Shown here: positions 1 through 8,241 of the stretch, one piece after another
Numbering within the stretch: the stretch's first letter is position 1
Layout: every line of letters starts with the position of its first letter
Assembly: GCA_052436255.1 (NCBI GenBank)
Contig: JBQVNP010000178.1
Coordinates: 1 to 9,396 of the forward strand
DNA length: 9,396 bases
Reading direction: 5' to 3'
Origin: Pelomonas sp052436255
Lineage (GTDB): Bacteria; Pseudomonadota; Gammaproteobacteria; Burkholderiales; Burkholderiaceae_C
Position numbers and translations under genes: made by a program
Notes under the pieces: model-generated
The model's database searches: none
Told to the model about the DNA's origin: nothing
What the model saw: the letters and a program-made list of their open reading frames with translations, nothing else

Positions 1-103
1 CCCCTAGACCCACGAATGCGATGTTTAAGTTGTTGATTCGACTCAACAAACTCGCGAGACACCCCCTAGAGAGGAAGTTGCAGCGTTGTCGCCACGCGAC
101 GAG
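1..103. other. AT-richer non-coding strip downstream of the transporter operon
   Basis: No credible gene is visible here. The strip is clearly less GC-rich than the rest of the window. It holds an 8-bp direct repeat CCCCTAGA (1-8 and 63-70), a 20-bp near-palindrome (30-49), the perfect palindrome CTCGCGAG (51-58), and a small 5-bp stem with a 3-nt loop (GTCGC at 88-92, GCGAC at 96-100) three bases after the ATPase stop codon on the minus strand. None of these is followed by a clear T-run in either direction, so no strong Rho-independent terminator can be called. The left edge of the window prevents knowing which gene lies beyond. Confidence 0.6.
30..49. repeat. 20-bp near-perfect palindrome (operator- or terminator-like)
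   Basis: TTGTTGA (30-36) and TCAACAA (43-49) are perfect inverted copies around a TCGA core at 38-41. Only the pair at 37/42 breaks the symmetry, so 18 of 20 positions are symmetric. It lies about 55 bp beyond the stop codon of the leftward ATPase gene. It could be a hairpin ending the operon, although the stem is AT-rich and what follows on the minus strand (CTTAAAC) is a poor T-tract. It could equally be a transcription-factor operator for a gene to the left of the window. Confidence 0.4.
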
Positions 104-1928
<1,825 letters not shown>

Positions 1929-1936
<8 letters not shown>

Positions 1937-3365
1937 GGTCCGCCCTGCGCTGCAAAAGGCGCGGTCGCGTCGAGCGCGCCTTCGGATTGAAGGCGTCGCG
2001 AACGCCGTCGGCAAATAAGTTGGCCGCGAGCACCAGGCTCACCATGAAACCGAAGGCCGCCGCAAAACTCCACCACACCACCGGGTCGCGCGACATCTCC
2101 GAGCGGGCCAGGTTGATCATGCCGCCGAAGCTGTTCATGACCGGGTCCACGCCGACGCCGACATAGGTCAGCACCGCTTCATACAAGATCAGCTCGGAAA
2201 AGCTCAGCACCACCGTGATCAGCACCAGGTGCATCACGTTGGGCACGATGTGGCGGGCCATGATGCGCAGGTCCCCGACACCGAAGGCCGTCGCCGCCTG
2301 CACATGGTCCAGCTCGCGCAGCTTCAAGGTCTCGGCACGCACCAACCGGCACAGCCCTGCCCAGCCGGTCAGGCCGAGAATGAGGCAGAGCATCAACATC
2401 TTGAGGTCGGAGCGCTCCACGGCGGTCTCGAAGGCGTCGGGGTTCTTGTCGAAGTAGACCTGCACCATCAACACGCAGGCGGCGATCAGCAGCACGTTGG
2501 GCACCGAGCTCAGCGTCGTGTAGAGGTATTGGATGACGTCGTCGACCCAGCCCTTGTAGTAGCCCGCCAGCACGCCCAGCAGCAGCGCGAACGGCAGCGT
2601 CGCCAGCGTCGACAGCGCGCCGACGACGAAGGCCGTGCGCACGCTCTTGAGCGCCTGCACCAGCACATCGTTGCCGGTGCGGTCGGTGCCGAACACGTGA
2701 TACCAAGGCATCAGCGCGACGCCGGCCCCGGCGAGCAGCAGCAGGATCGCCAGCGTGACGAGCATCGCGCGCAGCGGATAGACGGTGCGGTCCGCCGCCA
2801 GGTCGGTCAGCGCGCCGCGCCACCCACCATGCTGCCCGGCCAGCAGCCCGGCGGTCAGCGCGACACAAAGCAGCGCGACGCCCAGGCCGGCTGCCAGGCC
2901 GATGCCCGCGCGCTTTGCCACATCGCCAGCCCATTGCGTGGCCGGGTCGCTCAGGTGCGCGCCGCCGAACTGCAGGCGCGGGTAGTCGCGGCGCACGCCG
3001 CCGCCGGGCTCGATGACGCTTTCCTTGTTGAAGCCATGCGTGCCCAGCGGCAGCGAGTAGCTCACTTCGCGCATGCCGATCTGGCGTTCCAGCAGCAGGT
3101 CCAGCGTGGACAGCGTGCGCGTGTCGTAGACCGTCGCCTCGCCGGCAGCCACCGGCAGCGCACGGCGCAGGTGGACGCTGTCGATCATCGTGACGAGCAG
3201 GAAGGCGGCCATGACGACACCGGCGCTGGCGGCAACCGGGTCGCGCAGCACGCGCTCCCAGGTCGCACGCAGATGCGCCTGGCGCCTGACCCGCAGCGCA
3301 TATGCGGCGATGGCCGCCACCATCAGCCACAGCGCCATATCGGTCCAGAGCAGGACGAACTTCAT
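1929..3365 (-). CDS. Peptide ABC importer permease, DppC/OppC/YejE type, N-terminally extended
   Basis: A 478-residue inner-membrane permease, much longer than the usual 300-340 residues. The C-terminal half is a normal binding-protein-dependent permease core: GTDRTGNDV (226-234), transmembrane segments from about 243 on, the EAA coupling loop QAATAFGVGDLRIMARHIVPN (about 356-376) that docks on the ATPase, and a C-terminal GVRDAFNPKAR typical of DppC/OppC. The N-terminal half adds hydrophobic segments at about 6-24, 45-62, 152-175 and 199-219, with a polar loop of roughly 90 residues between the second and third. The start at 3365 is preferred over an in-frame ATG at 3389: it has GAGG (3371-3374) five bases upstream and leaves a 7-bp gap after the preceding permease, whereas 3389 would overlap that gene by 17 bp. 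It pairs with the permease encoded just upstream. Confidence 0.9.
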
Positions 3366-3370
3366 CGCCG

Positions 3371-3374
3371 CCTC
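3371..3374 (-). promoter_or_regulatory. Ribosome binding site of the second permease gene
   Basis: GAGG on the minus strand, five bases before the ATG at 3365. It overlaps the TGA stop of the preceding permease gene (3373-3375), so a terminating ribosome would sit on it. This supports 3365 over 3389 as the start and suggests coupled translation of the two permease subunits. Confidence 0.6.
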
Positions 3375-4356
3375 ACTGCAGCCGAACACGGGGATCCACC
3401 CACGTGTAGGCGATGTCGATCAGCGCATTGCTGGCGATGTAGAGCAGCGCGCCGAGGAAGACCATGGTCCGCACAATGGCGAAGTCCTGGCCCGTGATGG
3501 CCTCGATGACGAAGGCGCCCAGGCCCGGGATGCCGAAGAAGCTCTCGAACACCAGGCTGCCCAGGAAGACATAGGGCAGATAGCTGCCGGCGCTGGTGAT
3601 GATGGGGATCAGGGCATTGCGCAGCACATGCCGGCTCAGCACGCGGCTCTCCGAGAGGCCCTTGGCGCGCGCAGTGCGCACATAGTCCTTGCCCATCTCT
3701 TCAAGGAACATGGCCCGGTACAGCCGCGCCTCGCCGCCCAGCCGCGACAGCAGTGACAGCAGGATGGGCAGGGCCAGGAAGCGCACCGCGTCCAGCCCCG
3801 GCGCGAAGCCGTTCATCGGCACCAGCTTGAGCACGCGGGCGAACAGGAACTGGCCGACGATGATGTAGAACAGGCTGCTGATGGACAGCATCAGCACACA
3901 CAGCACGACGCCCCAGAAGTCGATGCGGCTGTTGCGGAAGAACACCAGCAGCAGCGCGAAGGCCACGCTGACGATGACCTGCAGGATGAACAGCGGCAGC
4001 GCCAGCGCCAGGCTTACACCCATGCGCACCTTGACCTCGTGGCCGATGTTGACGGCCTGGCGCGCGTCGCTCTTGCCGAAGTCCAGCGCGAACAGGCTGA
4101 CCGAGCGCTCCCACAGGATGGTGTGCGTCAACTGCGCCGCCCCCGCCTTGCTGGCGTCGAAGTAGAGCGGCTTGTCGTAGCCGCGCTCCTGCTTCCAGGT
4201 GTCGATCTGGTCCTGGGTGACGCGCTTGCCGCCGATGTTCAGCCGCGCCATGTCGTCGGGCGTGTTGACCGAGAAGAACAGCACGAAGGTGAAGAGGTTG
4301 ACCCCCACCAGGATGGCCAGGCCATAGGCCAGGCGGCGCATGACAAAGCTGAACAT
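3373..4356 (-). CDS. Peptide ABC importer permease, DppB/OppB/YejB type
   Basis: A 327-residue inner-membrane permease that forms the translocation channel with the DppC-type subunit. TM1 is at about 9-30 after a short basic N-terminus (MRR). A large periplasmic loop follows (about 31-112, with KRVTQDQIDTWKQERGYDKPL typical of OppB/DppB), then TM2 (114-140), TM3 (148-173), TM4 (188-205), the EAA loop MGKDYVRTARAKGLSESRVLSRHVLRN around 221-247, TM5 and TM6, and the family C-terminus YTWVDPRVRL. Length and topology are normal. Its ATG shares one base with the stop of the binding-protein gene (TGATG), and GGAGG lies nine bases upstream inside that gene, so translation is coupled. What it carries cannot be read from the permease itself; peptides are the family expectation. 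Confidence 0.93.
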   Translation of the reverse strand: MFSFVMRRLAYGLAILVGVNLFTFVLFFSVNTPDDMARLNIGGKRVTQDQIDTWKQERGYDKPLYFDASKAGAAQLTHTILWERSVSLFALDFGKSDARQAVNIGHEVKVRMGVSLALALPLFILQVIVSVAFALLLVFFRNSRIDFWGVVLCVLMLSISSLFYIIVGQFLFARVLKLVPMNGFAPGLDAVRFLALPILLSLLSRLGGEARLYRAMFLEEMGKDYVRTARAKGLSESRVLSRHVLRNALIPIITSAGSYLPYVFLGSLVFESFFGIPGLGAFVIEAITGQDFAIVRTMVFLGALLYIASNALIDIAYTWVDPRVRLQ

Positions 4357-6575
4357 CAGCGCCCGCCTCCGAGCGCCGTGGCGGTTTCACGCGCGTGCCA
4401 GGCGCGGCGCGTCGCCACAAAGATCGCCAGGACGCCGGCCGCCAGCGCGAGCAGCGGCCACCAGACCGGCCGGTTCCATGCGGCGATGCTGCGCGTGCGG
4501 TCCTCGGTGTCGACACGCAGATAGCGCGCCCGGTCACGCAGGACGACACCGGGCTTGCCGTTGTGCACCCAGCGCTGGAACGCCACCGCCGAGTAGCTCC
4601 AGTAGCCCCAGGCCCAAGGCGCATCCAGGCGCGCGATGTCGTTCATCTGCGCCATCACCCGGGCCTTGTCGGGGCCGTCCTCCAGCGACTGCAGCTTGCG
4701 GTAGAGCCGGTCGAACTCGGGGTTCACATAGTTGGCCGTGTTCTCGCCGTGGTGCAGGCTCTTGCTGTTGGGGCCATAGAGCAGGAAGAGGAAGTTCTCG
4801 GCATCCGGGTAGTCGGCGAACCAGCCCCACCAGAAGATCTGGTGCTTGCCCTTGAGGATCTTTTCCTGGAACTGGTTGAAGTCGGTGGCGCGTATGTCGA
4901 GCTGGATGCCGAGCTTGGCGAACTGGCGCACCAGCCAGTCGTTCTCGGCCTTGAGCTCGGGCGTGACGACGCGCTGGAAGTCGTAGTTCAACACCAGCGG
5001 CCTGCCGGTCCTTACATCGCGGCCGCCGGGGTAGCCGGCCTCGATCATCAGCTGCTGGGCGTCGGCGATAGGCCGGCGCACCGGCTTGCCGTCGACGAGT
5101 CGGTGCGTGACCGGGTTGAACTCGCCCGACTGGCCCTCGCGCGAGCCGAACACGCCCGGCGGGATGGGTCCGTGGGCCGCGTCGCCGCCCTTGTCGCGGA
5201 AGATGCGGCCATAGCCCTCCTCCCAGTCGATGGCGATGGAAATGGCCTGCCGCAGCGCGCGGTTGCGGCGCTGCTGCTCGGGCGTCTCGCCCTGGCCGAC
5301 GACCGGGTCCAACCAGTTGAAGCCGAGGTACCAGTTGGAGATGTCGACCGTCATCGGCAGCTTGAAGCCGCGCTGCTCGTAGAGGGACTTGACCTCGTCG
5401 GAGTCGTCGCGGTCCACGCCCAAGGTGACGCCCCAGTCGGCGCGGTCCATCTCGGGCAGGTCGAGGTAGCCTTGCTTGAACAGCTCTTTGATCGGCACCC
5501 GCTCCTTCACATTGATGGCCACGACCTTGTCGACGAAGGGCAGGCGCTTGCCGCAATCGGCCAGCAGCCCGGCCTCGGCATCGCCGGGGCTGCCGTCGCA
5601 GGGATAAGTCTCATGCCGATAGTGGGGGTTGCGGCGCATCACATGCCGGCGGTCCTGCACGTACTCGGTCATCATGAAAGGCCCGCTGCCGACGGGCCAC
5701 TGGTTCCAGCTCAGCGAGTTGGCCGCCATGCCGGCCTGGGCGTAGAAGGCATCAACCTCCCAGGGAATGGCGGACGTGAAGGCGGTGGCCAGCCAGTACT
5801 GCCATTGCGGATAGCGGCCCTTCAGACGGATGCGCAGCAGGTGGTCGCCCACCGCCTCGGCACCGGCCAACGGCCAGCGGCGCAGGTCCAGGAAGGGCTT
5901 GTCGGCCAGGTTCTCGGGCAGGCCCGCGAGCTGCTTCTGGTTCTCGCGCTTGAGCAGCGCGATGTAGTCCTTGAGCCCGAGCACATGCTCCGAGAACACC
6001 GCCGCCACCGGCGCCTCCAGCCGCGGGCTGGCGTGGCGCTTGAGCGCGTAGACAAAGTCCTCGGCAACCACTTCACGCGTGTCCTGGTGCTCGAACTCAA
6101 GCGGGCTGCGCCTGTCGCCCAGCTCACCGGGCTTGAGCTGGTGATAGCGGTAGCGGCCGTGCGCGTCCTTGGCGAAGGCCGGGTGCGGCGCCCACTTCAG
6201 GCCCGGACGGATCGGCACGTCATAGACCGCCTGCGCGATCTTCTCGTCCGGCGCGTCATCGGGCAGGCGCTGGCCCTGGGCGTCCAGGAAGTAGGGCTTG
6301 GCCAGCGCCGACGCCGCGCGCGGGATCAGGGTGTAGGGGCGCTTGAGCGGGTGGTACCCGTAGGGTGGCTCGGTGATCTCGTAGGTGTAGGTGCTCTCGG
6401 GCGCCGTGTATGACGAGGTCGGGTCCAGATATCGCGGCGAGCGCTCGGCAAAGGCCATGTAGAGCGTGTTCTCGCGCTCGGCGCCGAGCGGGTGCGGGCT
6501 GTTGTTGCAGCCGGCAAGCAGGACGAACGCCAGCGCGCCCCAACCCCTCACCGTCCATGCGAAAACTGCCGCCAC
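4356..6575 (-). CDS. Peptide-binding lipoprotein of an ABC importer (solute-binding family 5) with C-terminal membrane helix
   Basis: First gene of the importer operon, 739 residues from the chosen start. It should capture peptides in the periplasm and deliver them to the two permeases. The N-terminus is a short signal ending in lipobox LLAGC (C23) followed by NN. The body is family 5 solute-binding protein, recognisable by VGSGPF (295-300), the WWGWFADYPDAENFLFLLYG block (about 582-601), and REVVAEDFVYALKRH early on. C326 and C341 could form a disulfide. Unusually, residues about 703-722 form a hydrophobic helix followed by RR and a basic tail, predicting a second membrane anchor. Start: GTG at 6575 has GAGGG six bases upstream and gives a standard lipoprotein signal. 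An ATG at 6632 would add 19 residues, has no ribosome site and falls inside the candidate -10 box. The protein is larger than most OppA/DppA/YejA proteins (about 530-600 aa). The specific ligand is unknown. Confidence 0.9.
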   Translation of the reverse strand: MAAVFAWTVRGWGALAFVLLAGCNNSPHPLGAERENTLYMAFAERSPRYLDPTSSYTAPESTYTYEITEPPYGYHPLKRPYTLIPRAASALAKPYFLDAQGQRLPDDAPDEKIAQAVYDVPIRPGLKWAPHPAFAKDAHGRYRYHQLKPGELGDRRSPLEFEHQDTREVVAEDFVYALKRHASPRLEAPVAAVFSEHVLGLKDYIALLKRENQKQLAGLPENLADKPFLDLRRWPLAGAEAVGDHLLRIRLKGRYPQWQYWLATAFTSAIPWEVDAFYAQAGMAANSLSWNQWPVGSGPFMMTEYVQDRRHVMRRNPHYRHETYPCDGSPGDAEAGLLADCGKRLPFVDKVVAINVKERVPIKELFKQGYLDLPEMDRADWGVTLGVDRDDSDEVKSLYEQRGFKLPMTVDISNWYLGFNWLDPVVGQGETPEQQRRNRALRQAISIAIDWEEGYGRIFRDKGGDAAHGPIPPGVFGSREGQSGEFNPVTHRLVDGKPVRRPIADAQQLMIEAGYPGGRDVRTGRPLVLNYDFQRVVTPELKAENDWLVRQFAKLGIQLDIRATDFNQFQEKILKGKHQIFWWGWFADYPDAENFLFLLYGPNSKSLHHGENTANYVNPEFDRLYRKLQSLEDGPDKARVMAQMNDIARLDAPWAWGYWSYSAVAFQRWVHNGKPGVVLRDRARYLRVDTEDRTRSIAAWNRPVWWPLLALAAGVLAIFVATRRAWHARETATALGGGR
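4366..4370 (-). promoter_or_regulatory. Ribosome binding site of the first permease gene
   Basis: A perfect GGAGG on the minus strand, nine bases before the ATG at 4356. It lies within the last codons of the binding-protein gene (the Gly-Gly-Gly-Arg tail). Together with the TGATG junction it indicates coupled translation of binding protein and permease. Confidence 0.7.
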
Positions 6576-6577
6576 AC

Positions 6578-6582
6578 TGCAC
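6578..6582 (-). promoter_or_regulatory. Ribosome binding site that decides the GTG start of the binding-protein gene
   Basis: On the minus strand GAGGG is followed by TGCAGT and then GTG (6575-6573). The spacing is right for a Shine-Dalgarno site, and the resulting N-terminus is a compact lipoprotein signal (C23). The upstream ATG at 6632 has no comparable site. Confidence 0.55.
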
Positions 6583-6596
6583 CCTCGAAAAGCAAG

Positions 6597-6618
6597 CGCC
6601 CCGGCGCGGGCCGGGGCG
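6597..6618 (-). promoter_or_regulatory. GC-rich leader hairpin (possible attenuator or terminator)
   Basis: CGCCCCGGC (6597-6605) and GCCGGGGCG (6610-6618) form a perfect 9-bp, all-GC stem with a 4-base loop. On the minus strand the stem is followed by CTTGCTTTTCGAGG, a short interrupted T-rich stretch. If transcription starts near 6620 from the candidate promoter, the hairpin would form at the very 5' end of the transporter mRNA. If it acts on transcripts coming from ldcA, it could be a weak Rho-independent terminator between the two units. Only the inverted repeat is certain; the role is inferred. Confidence 0.45.
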
Positions 6619-6627
6619 ACGGGCGCA

Positions 6628-6655
6628 ATCATAGACGCGCAACTCGTCTATACAA
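6628..6655 (-). promoter_or_regulatory. Candidate promoter of the transporter operon
   Basis: On the minus strand, TTGTAT (6650-6655) as -35 and TATGAT (6628-6633) as -10 are separated by 16 bp. The -10 matches the sigma-70 consensus at 5 of 6 positions, the -35 at only 3 of 6. Initiation would fall near 6620, giving a leader of roughly 45 bases before the GTG start at 6575. The GC background makes such an AT-rich island stand out. This is a visual match only. Confidence 0.4.
6631..6651. promoter_or_regulatory. Perfect 7-7-7 dyad between the -35 and -10 boxes (candidate operator)
   Basis: ATAGACG (6631-6637) and CGTCTAT (6645-6651) are exact inverted copies separated by seven bases. The element spans the spacer of the candidate promoter and overlaps both boxes, where a repressor would block polymerase. 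A third related half-site (AAGAC, 6654-6658) pairs with GTCT (6646-6649), so the half-site motif GTCTat occurs more than once. The binding protein is not identified; no regulator gene is in the window. Confidence 0.45.
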
Positions 6656-6700
6656 GACCGCCACACCCGCATAAGGCGGCGTGGAAAACCCGCTATGACT

Positions 6701-7663
6701 TCAGTGATGGTCGTGATCTTGGTGGTCGTGCCCACCGTGCGCCAACCGCGGGTCCGACTGCCAGCCGACGATGGCCTCGCGGCCCTGCACATACAGATCC
6801 ACCGTGCCGCCCACCGGCAGGCAGACCTTGGTGCGGACGTGGCCGAAGGGCAGGCCGGTCAGCACCGGCGTCTTGGTGCGGGCGCGCAACGCGGCGACCG
6901 CGTCTTTCAGGCGATAGCCGCGGTCCAGCGGTGAGCTGGGCGCACCGCTGAAATCTCCCAGCAGCACGGCGGCCTGGGCATCGATGACACCGGCCTGCTG
7001 CAGTTGCAGCAGCATGCGCTCGACGCGATAGGGGTGCTCGTTGATGTCTTCCAGGAACAGGATGCCGCCCCTGACCTTGGGCCAGTGCGACGTGCCCAGC
7101 AGCGAGCACAACACCGTCAGGTTGCCGCCCCAGAGCCGCCCGCGCGCCTCGAGGCCGTCGAAGTCGGCGCTCGGAGCGCGGAAACCCACCGCCTCCAGCG
7201 CGCCGCTCATCGCCTCCAGGAAACAGTCGCGCGTGACCTCGTCCACACCGCCCTCGGCGTCGCTGCGGCCGAAGTCATCGCAGGCCAGCGGGCCGGCCCA
7301 CATGGCCAGGCCCTTGTGGCGTGCGATGAAGCCGTTGTGCAGCGCCGTCAGGTCGCTGTAGCCAACCCAGCGCGTGCCGCGCTCGACGCTGCGCGCAATG
7401 CGGCCCCACTCGATCTGGTCCAGCAGCCGGGTCAGACCATAGCCGCCGCGCGTGGCCATCGCAATGGACGGCGCTGCATCGGCGACGCGGTGCAGGGCCG
7501 CGAGCCGGGTGGCGTCGTCGCCGGCAAAGCGCTGGTGCCTGGCGAGCGCATCGGCGTCGACGCCGACCTCGAAGCCGAGCTGCGCGAGCCGCTTGGCAGC
7601 ACGCTTGAGGCTCCCCGCCTTGGCAAGCGCGCCGGCCGGAGTGAACAGCGTCAGGGCGGTCAT
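6701..7663 (-). CDS. ldcA: LD-carboxypeptidase (muramoyltetrapeptide carboxypeptidase, S66 family)
   Basis: A 320-residue cytoplasmic serine peptidase of family S66 that removes the terminal D-Ala from L-Ala-D-Glu-mDAP-D-Ala during murein recycling, giving the tripeptide that can re-enter precursor synthesis. The expected catalytic triad is visible: S103 in GYSD, E205 in FLEDINEHPYRVER and H275 in LPFGHVRTK. The S-to-E distance of 102 residues equals that of the characterised Pseudomonas enzyme (Ser115/Glu217). No signal peptide is seen; the N-terminus MTALTLFTPAGAL is the family start. ATG at 7663 overlaps the TGA of tadA as ATGA, so translation is probably coupled; the ribosome site is weak. 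Length is normal (E. coli about 304 aa) except for a His-rich C-terminal tail, GGHDHQDHDHH (310-320), that the family does not need. A peptide ABC importer follows on the same strand after 125 bp. Family S66 also contains MccF-type peptidases that cleave microcin C-like compounds, a less likely alternative given the recycling-type sequence. Confidence 0.85.
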   Translation of the reverse strand: MTALTLFTPAGALAKAGSLKRAAKRLAQLGFEVGVDADALARHQRFAGDDATRLAALHRVADAAPSIAMATRGGYGLTRLLDQIEWGRIARSVERGTRWVGYSDLTALHNGFIARHKGLAMWAGPLACDDFGRSDAEGGVDEVTRDCFLEAMSGALEAVGFRAPSADFDGLEARGRLWGGNLTVLCSLLGTSHWPKVRGGILFLEDINEHPYRVERMLLQLQQAGVIDAQAAVLLGDFSGAPSSPLDRGYRLKDAVAALRARTKTPVLTGLPFGHVRTKVCLPVGGTVDLYVQGREAIVGWQSDPRLAHGGHDHQDHDHH

Positions 7664-8205
7664 GGGGTGTCGTCCAGGTGGGTGGCTTCGCCGGTCGGGA
7701 TCAGCCCGCGTCGCTCCGCGCGGCGCGCACGGGCGGCCTCGCGGCGCTCGTTGAAGAAGTCGCGCAGCAGCTGGGCCGACGCATCGGCCAGCAGCCCGCT
7801 CTCGACGCGCGTGTGGTGGTTGAGCTGGGATTGCCCGAACAGGTCGATGACCGAGCCGGCCACGCCGGTCTTGGGGTCGCGCGCCGCGAAGACGACGCGC
7901 TTGAAGCGCGCATGCATCAGCGCCATCGCACACATCGCGCAGGGCTCCAGCGTGACGAAGAGTTCGCACTCCGGCAGCCGGTAGTTCTCCAGCAGCGTGG
8001 CGGCGTGACGCAGGGCAACGATCTCGGCATGGGCCGTCGGGTCGTGCGTCGTGATCGGGCGGTTGTAGCCGGTCGCGACGACCTGGCCACCGCGCGTGAT
8101 GACCGCGCCCACCGGCACCTCGCCCACCAGCCAGGCGTTCTGGGCCTGGTCCAGCGCAAGCCGCATCGCGTACTCATCGGCGGGCGTGAAAAGGGGCTCG
8201 GTCAT
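7660..8205 (-). CDS. tadA: tRNA-specific adenosine deaminase TadA
   Basis: A 181-residue cytoplasmic zinc enzyme that converts the wobble adenosine A34 of tRNA-Arg(ACG) to inosine, an essential step for decoding CGN codons. The deaminase fold and zinc motif are complete: HAE with H59 and catalytic proton shuttle E61, then PCAMC with ligands C89 and C92. EVPVGAV (29-35), NRPITTHDPTAHAE and AARDPKTGVAGS are strongly diagnostic of TadA rather than of guanine or cytosine deaminases. The C-terminal helix DFFNERREAARARRAERR is basic, as is usual. The ATG at 8205 gives the family-typical N-terminus. No good ribosome site precedes it; an in-frame ATG at 8232 would add nine residues and also lacks one. 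The stop overlaps the ldcA start as ATGA, making a tadA-ldcA unit. Confidence 0.93.
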   Translation of the reverse strand: MTEPLFTPADEYAMRLALDQAQNAWLVGEVPVGAVITRGGQVVATGYNRPITTHDPTAHAEIVALRHAATLLENYRLPECELFVTLEPCAMCAMALMHARFKRVVFAARDPKTGVAGSVIDLFGQSQLNHHTRVESGLLADASAQLLRDFFNERREAARARRAERRGLIPTGEATHLDDTP

Positions 8206-8241
8206 GTAGGGGCGGCAGTTTACCCATGGCATGCTGCGCGC
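8206..8241. promoter_or_regulatory. 36-bp divergent intergenic region between tadA and pxpB
   Basis: Only 36 bp separate the two start codons. Neither gene has a clear Shine-Dalgarno sequence here and no convincing -35/-10 pair fits in the gap, so promoters must at least partly lie inside the opposite coding region. A 5-bp inverted repeat, CATGC (8230-8234) and GCATG (8240-8244), places the pxpB start codon in a possible small stem. Leaderless or weakly initiated translation is possible but not shown. Confidence 0.4.

Noticed and set aside
41..83. Possible integron attC-like site: ACTCAAC (41-47) matches the inverse core consensus
   Set aside because: No matching GTTRRRY core lies at a suitable distance (GTTGCAG at 77-83 does not fit), and there is no cassette-like gene or integrase in the window.
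2229..3497. Plus-strand open frame of about 420 codons opposite the two permease genes
   Set aside because: It spans parts of two real genes on the other strand and is rich in His, Gln and Arg, as expected of antisense translation of hydrophobic segments.
4395..6413. Plus-strand open frame of about 670 codons opposite the binding-protein gene
   Set aside because: Same antisense effect of strong third-position GC bias; no motifs and no credible start, and the opposite strand is a clear solute-binding protein.
6658..6679. CCGCC/GGCGG inverted repeat after the ldcA stop as a terminator
   Set aside because: Only five base pairs with a twelve-base loop and no T-run; too weak to call.
7664..7969. 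Upstream in-frame extension of ldcA to a 422-residue protein
   Set aside because: The extra residues are an out-of-frame reading of tadA; the family N-terminus starts at MTALTLFTPAGAL, with the ATGA overlap typical of operon junctions.
7678..8241. Upstream in-frame extension of pxpB to a possible 407-residue fusion protein
   Set aside because: The extra part is antisense to tadA, has no family similarity, and PxpB proteins begin at the MNPLSLHPLG region. No fusion is supported.
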